Assembly (NCBI GenBank): GCA_905372445.1
Contig: CAJPPF010000053.1
Span: forward strand, 1-12,924
DNA: 12,924 nt
Reading direction: 5' to 3'
DNA from: an uncultured Prevotella sp.
GTDB taxonomy: Bacteria > Bacteroidota > Bacteroidia > Bacteroidales > Bacteroidaceae
Program-made: the position numbers and the translations under genes
Shown: in pieces, positions 8,059 through 12,924 of the stretch
Numbering within the stretch: position 1 is the stretch's first letter
Layout: each line of letters opens with the position of its first letter
Notes under the pieces: model-generated
Seen by the model: only the letters and a program-made list of their open reading frames with translations
What the model was told of the DNA's origin: nothing
Database searches by the model: none

Positions 8059-9726
8059 TTGAAAAGAAAATCATACATACAAGAAACAAAACACGGGCAT
8101 AGAATTACTCCTTCAGTGGTTCTATGCCTGTTCGCCTTGTGTCTGCTACCGTTTGCATACGCTGCAGGACCGAAGAAGAAGACGAGGGCTGACGAGCGTG
8201 TGGATATGATACATTCCGATGAATTGTATTATGATATGTACGGTCCTAATCCTACGGCGCAGATTGTCAAAGGAAATGTGGTGTTCTCGCATAAGGGAGG
8301 GGTGCTCAAATGTGACAGTGCATACTTTTTCCAGGAGCAAAATTCCGTCCGGGCAATGGGACATGTGCGCTATGTTCAGGGCGACACCTTATCACTTACC
8401 TGCGAGCGTGGCTTTTATGACGGTCAGATTCAAATCATGGAAGCCCGACGCAATGTAGTGCTCAAACATAGAACGCAGACGCTATATACCGACAGTCTGA
8501 ACTATGACAGGCTGTGGGGAAACGCTTATTTCTATGACGGCGGAAAGCTCGTCGACGGGAAAGATCAGCTCGTCTCTGACTGGGGAACGTATAACACCGC
8601 TACAAAGGAAGCAGTCTTCTACTATCACGTAGTGATGCTGAGCGACGGACAAAGAGTGGAGACTGATACACTACATTACGACACGAAGACCTCGCAGGCT
8701 CATGTACTCGGTCCGTCGGTAATCACAAAGGACTCAATGGTTATCAACACACGTAACGGCATCTTTGACAACAAGAACGATAAAAGCCAGCTGTTTGACC
8801 GTTCTACGGTGGTGAACGAAGGCAAGACCATTACCGGCGACACCCTTCTGTATGACAAGACAACCGGCGACGCAAACGGATTTGGCAACGTCATATATGT
8901 TGACACAAAGAATAAGAATGAGCTTTACGGCGATATTCTATATTATAACGAGAAGACCGGCAATGGCTTTGCAACGAAGAATGCTCTCGTGAAGGATTAT
9001 TCGCAGAATGACACACTATATGTGCATGGTGACTCTATAAAACTCTTTACTTATAATATCGCCACCGACTCCGTTTACCGTAGGGTCCACTGTTATAACA
9101 AGGTTCGCGCGTATAGAGTTGATCTCCAGGCAATGTGCGACTCGCTTGTGGCTGACTCCCGTGACTCGTGCATGATTATGTATAATGACCCTATTGTATG
9201 GAATGAGGGACGGCAGGTGTTGGGCGAGATGATAAAGGTATATTCAAGTGACAGTACCATACGCCAGGCGCATGTGATAGGACAGGCGCTGTCGATAGAG
9301 AAATGCGACGACGAAGAACATTACAACCAGATTTCCGCTAATGTGCTTGACGCCTATTTTGCGGAAAGTGCTTTGCGTGATATCGAAGCTGTTGGTAACG
9401 TCAGGATAATATACTATCCTATTGATGAGAAAGACAGCTCGCTGATGTTTCTTAACTACACAGAGACTGACACGATGCGTACCTCTCTCACCGCCGACCG
9501 GCAGCTTGACCGAATATGGACCAGCAAGCATGTCAGCGATATGTATCCTATGTCGCAGATACCGACAGACAAATTCAAACTGCCGATGTTCGCTTGGTTT
9601 GAAGAGCTCCGACCAAAGGATAAGAACGATATATTCGTATGGCGGGGGAAAGATGAAAGTCAGAAACTTAAACCGACTACTCGTGGCGAGGCGCCACGGC
9701 AAAGACTGAAAATACAAGATGAGTGA
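8059..9726 (+). CDS. OstA/LptA-like lipopolysaccharide-transport-type protein
   Basis: The 555-residue protein resembles the OstA family, whose short E. coli member LptA bridges the periplasm in lipopolysaccharide transport. In Bacteroidetes the relatives are longer and their exact role is less settled. A basic n-region (KRK, K11, R15) and hydrophobic segment at 19-36 form a signal peptide, cleaved near AYA|AG. An OstA-like region then runs from about 48, opening with HSDELYYDM and VKGNVVFSHKGG. A spaced motif of the form GDTLxYDxxTG recurs near 143-151, 202-211, 259-270 and 290-301, as expected of a repeated beta-strand jellyroll. The start is TTG, immediately after the surA stop; the next Met is residue 50, beyond the signal peptide, so an ATG start would lose secretion. 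The end overlaps mutL by eight bases. The C-terminal third (about 370-555) is less alike and ends in a basic tail. Confidence 0.85.
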   Translation: MKRKSYIQETKHGHRITPSVVLCLFALCLLPFAYAAGPKKKTRADERVDMIHSDELYYDMYGPNPTAQIVKGNVVFSHKGGVLKCDSAYFFQEQNSVRAMGHVRYVQGDTLSLTCERGFYDGQIQIMEARRNVVLKHRTQTLYTDSLNYDRLWGNAYFYDGGKLVDGKDQLVSDWGTYNTATKEAVFYYHVVMLSDGQRVETDTLHYDTKTSQAHVLGPSVITKDSMVINTRNGIFDNKNDKSQLFDRSTVVNEGKTITGDTLLYDKTTGDANGFGNVIYVDTKNKNELYGDILYYNEKTGNGFATKNALVKDYSQNDTLYVHGDSIKLFTYNIATDSVYRRVHCYNKVRAYRVDLQAMCDSLVADSRDSCMIMYNDPIVWNEGRQVLGEMIKVYSSDSTIRQAHVIGQALSIEKCDDEEHYNQISANVLDAYFAESALRDIEAVGNVRIIYYPIDEKDSSLMFLNYTETDTMRTSLTADRQLDRIWTSKHVSDMYPMSQIPTDKFKLPMFAWFEELRPKDKNDIFVWRGKDESQKLKPTTRGEAPRQRLKIQDE

Positions 9727-11530
9727 TGTAATCAGACTGTTGCCTGATTCTGTAGCTAACCAGATCGCTGCAGGTGAGGTAATACAACGTCCTGCAAGTG
9801 TTATAAAGGAACTGGTCGAAAACTCCATCGATGCAGGGGCGAAGAATATAAAGGTGCAAGTCATTGACGCCGGACGTACATCTATACAGGTGGTTGATGA
9901 CGGAAAAGGAATGTCGGAGACCGATGCTCGCTTATCGTTCTCACGCCATGCCACTTCAAAGATACGCGAAGCCAACGACTTGTTTTCTCTTCATACTATG
10001 GGATTCCGTGGCGAGGCACTGCCATCTATTGCTGCCGTGGCACAGATAGCATTGCGCACTCGGCAGGAAAAAGACGATATCGGCACGTTGCTGACCATTT
10101 CCAACTCACGCATTGTCAACCAGGAACCTTGCTCTTGTCCTGTCGGATGTAATTTCAAGGTCGACAATCTGTTCTACAATGTGCCTGCACGACGTAAGTT
10201 CCTTAAGAGCAACTCGACAGAGTTGAAGAATATTCTTACGGCATTCGAGCGCATCGCTCTGGTGTATCCTGAGATAGCTTTTACATTAAGCACCAATGGG
10301 GGAGAGTACTATAACCTTAAGCCGGGCAGCCTACGGCAGCGCATCGTCGATATTTTCGGTAAGAATCTCAATCAAGAGATCCTTCCTGTTGATGTGGAAA
10401 CATCGTTGTGCAAGATTAAAGGCTTTGTCGGCAGACCGGAATCGGCAAAGAAGAAAACACCACAACAGTTTTTCTTCGTTAACGGTCGCTTTATGAAACA
10501 CCCTTATTTCGCCAAGGCTATACAGCAATCTTATGACCGCTTGGTGCCTAATGGCGAGCAGGTGCCTTATTTTATCTACTTTGATGTCGACCCTGCCGAT
10601 ATTGATGTAAACATACATCCGATGAAGACTGAGATAAAATTTGAAAACGAGCAGTCGATATGGCAAATCCTCTCTGCGGCAGTAAGAGAAGCCATAGGCG
10701 TTTTCAACGATGTTCCAACCATCGACTTTGATACCCAGGGCAAGCCCGATATACCTCCATTCGACGCTACAACGGCAACTGTTCTTCCACAGGTCGATTA
10801 TAATAGGAACTATAATCCTTTCCGTGAAGAATCGACGAAGAAAGCAACTCAGATAGAAGGCTGGGAGAGTCTGTATCAGTCGAGCATCAAACATAACGAA
10901 CTGCCACCGGACGATTTGTTCGATTCACAGTCTGATATACGTCAGAATGGTGATACCACAGAGGGTATATCAACGAGCCATTACCAGTTTAAGGGACAGT
11001 TTATCATCACTTCTGCCAGTTCGGGACTTATGATAATCGATCAGAATCGCGCTCATATCCGTGTTCTTTATGAGCAGTATTTGAAGTCGATGACAGAACG
11101 GAAGCCCACATCCCAACGCATGCTTTTCCCCGAAGCAGTGCAGTTTAATGCCGGCGATGCTGCCATGCTTGACACCGTTATCGGAGAGATGGAGGCGATG
11201 GGCTTTGAACTCTCACCCTTAGGCGCATTCAGTTACGCTATCAACTCCGTACCGGCAGGTCTTGAAGGGCTCAACCCCTCAACGGTTTTACATGACATGA
11301 TGGCTGATGTCGTCGAGTCCGGTTGTACGGTGAAAGATGAGATAAATCACATGCTTGCACTCTCATTGGCGCGTAAAGCCGCTGTTCCCGTCGGTCAGGT
11401 GTTAGGAAATGAAGAGATGAACGACCTGATAAACAAGCTTTTCGCTTGCGATAACGTCAACTATACACCCGACGGCAAAGGAATATTCACTATGCTCAAA
11501 TATAGTGAAATTATGTTAAGACTTGGATGA
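9719..11530 (+). CDS. mutL: DNA mismatch repair protein MutL
   Basis: MutL couples mismatch recognition by MutS to strand removal. The 603-residue product has a complete GHKL ATPase domain: ELVENSIDAGA at 31-41 with the catalytic Glu35, VVDDGKGM at 58-65, HATSKI at 77-82 and GFRGEAL at 95-101. The transducer domain includes FVNGRFMKHP at 253-262 and VNIHPMKTEIKF at 297-308. After a variable linker (about 330-418) comes the C-terminal dimerisation domain (about 420-603). The metal-binding endonuclease signature DQHA(x)2E(x)4E is altered to DQNRAHIRVLYE at 441-452 (His to Asn443, Glu to Ile447). The usual CPHGRP-like motif reads TPDGKG at 583-588. This MutL therefore probably lacks nicking activity. 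The ATG overlaps the preceding stop (ATGAGTGA), suggesting coupled translation. The last codons form one arm of a terminator hairpin. Confidence 0.97.
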   Translation: MSDVIRLLPDSVANQIAAGEVIQRPASVIKELVENSIDAGAKNIKVQVIDAGRTSIQVVDDGKGMSETDARLSFSRHATSKIREANDLFSLHTMGFRGEALPSIAAVAQIALRTRQEKDDIGTLLTISNSRIVNQEPCSCPVGCNFKVDNLFYNVPARRKFLKSNSTELKNILTAFERIALVYPEIAFTLSTNGGEYYNLKPGSLRQRIVDIFGKNLNQEILPVDVETSLCKIKGFVGRPESAKKKTPQQFFFVNGRFMKHPYFAKAIQQSYDRLVPNGEQVPYFIYFDVDPADIDVNIHPMKTEIKFENEQSIWQILSAAVREAIGVFNDVPTIDFDTQGKPDIPPFDATTATVLPQVDYNRNYNPFREESTKKATQIEGWESLYQSSIKHNELPPDDLFDSQSDIRQNGDTTEGISTSHYQFKGQFIITSASSGLMIIDQNRAHIRVLYEQYLKSMTERKPTSQRMLFPEAVQFNAGDAAMLDTVIGEMEAMGFELSPLGAFSYAINSVPAGLEGLNPSTVLHDMMADVVESGCTVKDEINHMLALSLARKAAVPVGQVLGNEEMNDLINKLFACDNVNYTPDGKGIFTMLKYSEIMLRLG

Positions 11531-11555
11531 GTTTTACTATATTTGGCGTTTTTTT
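11497..11555 (+). terminator. Intrinsic terminator overlapping the mutL 3' end
   Basis: CAAATATAGTGAAATT at 11497-11512 pairs with AGTTTTACTATATTTG at 11530-11545: a 16-pair stem with two G-T wobbles and a 17-base loop. Three bases later comes a run of seven T (11549-11555). The left arm lies inside the last mutL codons and the stop codon's last base is part of the stem. This is a good rho-independent terminator shape for the guaB-mutL operon, although the stem is AT-rich and the loop large. Confidence 0.7.
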
Positions 11556-11624
11556 GTGGAAAAATCAATAATATGGAAGTAAAATAGTGTTTTTTTTTGA
11601 AAAAAATGTCGTGTTAAGAAAAAA
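11549..11624 (+). other. AT-rich region with phased A/T tracts before the ompA-family promoter
   Basis: Between the mutL terminator and the promoter there is no gene. Runs of A or T are centred near 11552, 11562, 11582, 11594, 11603 and 11621, that is, at steps close to 10 or 20 bases. Tracts in phase with the helical repeat are known to bend DNA. The region may be intrinsically curved or act as an upstream promoter element. The tract positions are read directly; the bending and function are inferred. Confidence 0.35.
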
Positions 11625-11629
11625 CTTTG

Positions 11630-11637
11630 TATCTTTG
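11630..11637 (+). promoter_or_regulatory. Bacteroidetes-type -7 box for the OmpA-family gene
   Basis: TATCTTTG, followed by CC, matches the consensus TAnnTTTG and the common extended form TTTGTATCTTTGC seen before highly expressed Bacteroidetes genes. It lies 82 bases before the ATG, predicting a leader of about 75 bases that is AU-rich and ends in an A-rich stretch (AAATAAGTT) next to the start. A clear -33 TTTG at the proper spacing is missing. The nearest upstream TTTG, at 11596-11599, is about ten bases too far away. Confidence 0.7.
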
Positions 11638-11719
11638 CCATAAATATAAGATGTAGGCTTTATGCCCGTAATTAACTAAATCTTTTAATAGGAACATCAT
11701 TTTTAAATATAAATAAGTT

Positions 11720-12877
11720 ATGAAAAAGTTATTGATTGTTTTGGCTTTTGCCGGCGTTTGTATGTCATCCATGGCACAGGACGCAGATCCGACACTTAAA
11801 TATAGTGTTGCAACAAATTCATTCTGGAGCAACTGGTTCATCCAGGCTAACGCAAACTGGAGTGCGTTCTATTCAAATTCAGAGCACGGAGCAAACCTCG
11901 CCAAGAGTCCTATCAAGGATTTCCGTAGTACCCCCGGTTTCTCTGTAGCTTTAGGAAAGTGGTTTACTCCTGGTATCGGTCTCCGTACGAAGTTCTACGG
12001 CATCTGGGGTCGTCAGGTACAGAGGAACGAGAACAAGCATTCTTACAAGTATTGGAACATAGAGGAGCAGGCTCTTCTTAACCTGAGCAACATCTTCTGC
12101 GGTTACAATCCTTCACGTGTATGGAACTTCTCTGTATTCGCTGGTGCCGGTGTAGACCGCAACTGGGATAATCGTACTTATTCTATGTCTTACTCCCTTG
12201 GTTTGATGAACCAGTGGCGTCTTAGTGACTGTGTAGGTCTTAACCTCGAGCTCGGCTGGCTCTATAAGGAGCACGATGCCGACGGTCTTACTCCAGGCAA
12301 GGGTAAAGTAAATGCCATCTACTGGGAAAGCCACGACCAGCAACTCTACGCAGAGCTCGGTCTTACCTTCAACCTTGGCAAGACCGGCTGGAACAAGACT
12401 CCAGATGTTGACGCTATCAAGGCACTCTCACAGGCACAGATTGACGCACTCAACGCTCAGCTTGCTGACGCAAATGCAGAGAATGCCCGCCTGAAGAACC
12501 TCCTCGCCAACCAGAAGCCAGCTCCTGCAGCAGAACCACAGGTTATAAAGGAATTCGTTAGCCCGACAACTTCTGTATTCTTCAACATCAACAAGTACGT
12601 CATCGCTTCAAAGAAGGACCTTGTTAACGTTAAGGCTGTGGCAGAGTTCGCCAAGGAGAACAGCACAAGCATCCTCGTGACAGGTTACGCAGACTCCGCA
12701 ACCGGTTCTGCGAAATACAACCAAATGCTCTCAGAGAAGCGTGCAGAGACCGTTGCCAACGAACTCGTAAAGATGGGCGTAAGCCGTGATAACGTTAAGA
12801 CCATGGCAAAGGGTGGCGTTGCAGACCTCTCACCGGTTTCTTACAACCGTCGTGCAACTGTTGAGATCGTAAAATAA
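11720..12877 (+). CDS. OmpA-family outer-membrane protein
   Basis: This is an outer-membrane beta-barrel protein that ties the membrane to peptidoglycan. The 385-residue product has a type I signal peptide (KK n-region, hydrophobic 4-13, cleavage after Ala19, SMA|QD). Residues 25-220 are rich in alternating Trp, Tyr and Phe, as expected of an N-terminal barrel, which ends near LYAELGLTFNLG. A heptad-like coiled-coil linker follows at about 233-264 (IDALNAQLADANAENARLK), then an Ala-Pro hinge at 266-273. A C-terminal OmpA domain spans 280-385, with the peptidoglycan-contact residues Asp325 (TGYAD) and Arg341 (SEKRAETV) in place and the NRRATVEI ending. It has its own promoter-like box and follows a terminator, so it is probably transcribed alone. 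A smooth, C-ending codon choice hints at high expression. The barrel's pore or receptor function cannot be told from sequence. Confidence 0.93.
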   Translation: MKKLLIVLAFAGVCMSSMAQDADPTLKYSVATNSFWSNWFIQANANWSAFYSNSEHGANLAKSPIKDFRSTPGFSVALGKWFTPGIGLRTKFYGIWGRQVQRNENKHSYKYWNIEEQALLNLSNIFCGYNPSRVWNFSVFAGAGVDRNWDNRTYSMSYSLGLMNQWRLSDCVGLNLELGWLYKEHDADGLTPGKGKVNAIYWESHDQQLYAELGLTFNLGKTGWNKTPDVDAIKALSQAQIDALNAQLADANAENARLKNLLANQKPAPAAEPQVIKEFVSPTTSVFFNINKYVIASKKDLVNVKAVAEFAKENSTSILVTGYADSATGSAKYNQMLSEKRAETVANELVKMGVSRDNVKTMAKGGVADLSPVSYNRRATVEIVK

Positions 12878-12903
12878 TCTCTATAATACAATCAACGATA
12901 ATA

Positions 12904-12924
12904 CTCCCCGGTCTCTTCATTGAG
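12904..12924 (+). terminator. Possible left half of a terminator hairpin, cut by the window end
   Basis: Downstream of the OmpA-family stop, CTCCCCGGTCTC is followed by the six-base stretch TTCATT and then GAG, which pairs with the preceding CTC. The window stops there. If the sequence continues with ACCGGGG it would complete a strong G+C-rich stem. Only three pairs are visible, so this is a guess from the shape and from the position 27 bases after the gene. Confidence 0.35.

Noticed and set aside
9244..9975. Long open frame of 243 codons on the minus strand across the end of the OstA-like gene and the start of mutL
   Set aside because: It lies wholly opposite two well-supported genes and its translation shows no recognisable domain; it is best explained as a by-product of the codon use of the real genes.
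11650..11668. GGCTTTATGCC in the OmpA-family leader as a regulatory hairpin
   Set aside because: Only three pairs around a five-base loop; not distinguishable from chance.

Overview
The window looks like chromosomal core DNA from a Bacteroidales bacterium, most likely of the Prevotella group. Four things point there: promoter-like boxes of the Bacteroidetes form TAnnTTTG before guaB and the OmpA-family gene; A-rich translation starts without clear Shine-Dalgarno sequences; Bacteroidetes-style proteins (RecQ with a long acidic C-terminal tail, a large multi-repeat OstA/LptA-like protein, a MutL with an altered endonuclease site); and moderate G+C. The genus is an inference from family knowledge. 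All eight genes lie on the + strand, pack tightly and appear intact. I saw no tRNA, rRNA, insertion sequence, CRISPR array or sign of recent gene transfer.

Layout: (1) 62-3490, clpX and recQ, 24 bases apart, probably the distal part of an operon whose start (likely clpP) lies before the window. (2) 3491-3605, an intergenic stretch with a promoter-like box. (3) 3606-11530, a probable five-gene operon: guaB, a single-parvulin SurA-like chaperone, a SurA-type chaperone with two parvulin domains, an OstA/LptA-like protein and mutL. Spacing tightens along it: a 51-base gap with a hairpin, a 22-base gap, stop directly followed by start, then an 8-base overlap. A 16-bp hairpin followed by seven T closes it and begins inside mutL. 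(4) 11531-11719, an AT-rich region with regularly spaced A/T tracts and a good promoter -7 box. (5) 11720-12877, an OmpA-family outer-membrane protein, followed by what looks like half of a terminator hairpin cut by the window end.

Together the genes cover protein quality control (ClpX), DNA repair (RecQ, MutL), guanine nucleotide synthesis (GuaB) and outer-membrane building (two periplasmic chaperones, a lipopolysaccharide-transport-like protein and an OmpA-type porin/anchor). The two chaperones and the OstA-like protein form a coherent envelope-assembly block between guaB and mutL. I do not see an undescribed system here. The points most worth a second look are the changed endonuclease motifs of MutL, the terminator folded into the mutL end, the TTG start abutting a stop codon at 8058/8059, and the possibly curved DNA before the OmpA-family gene.
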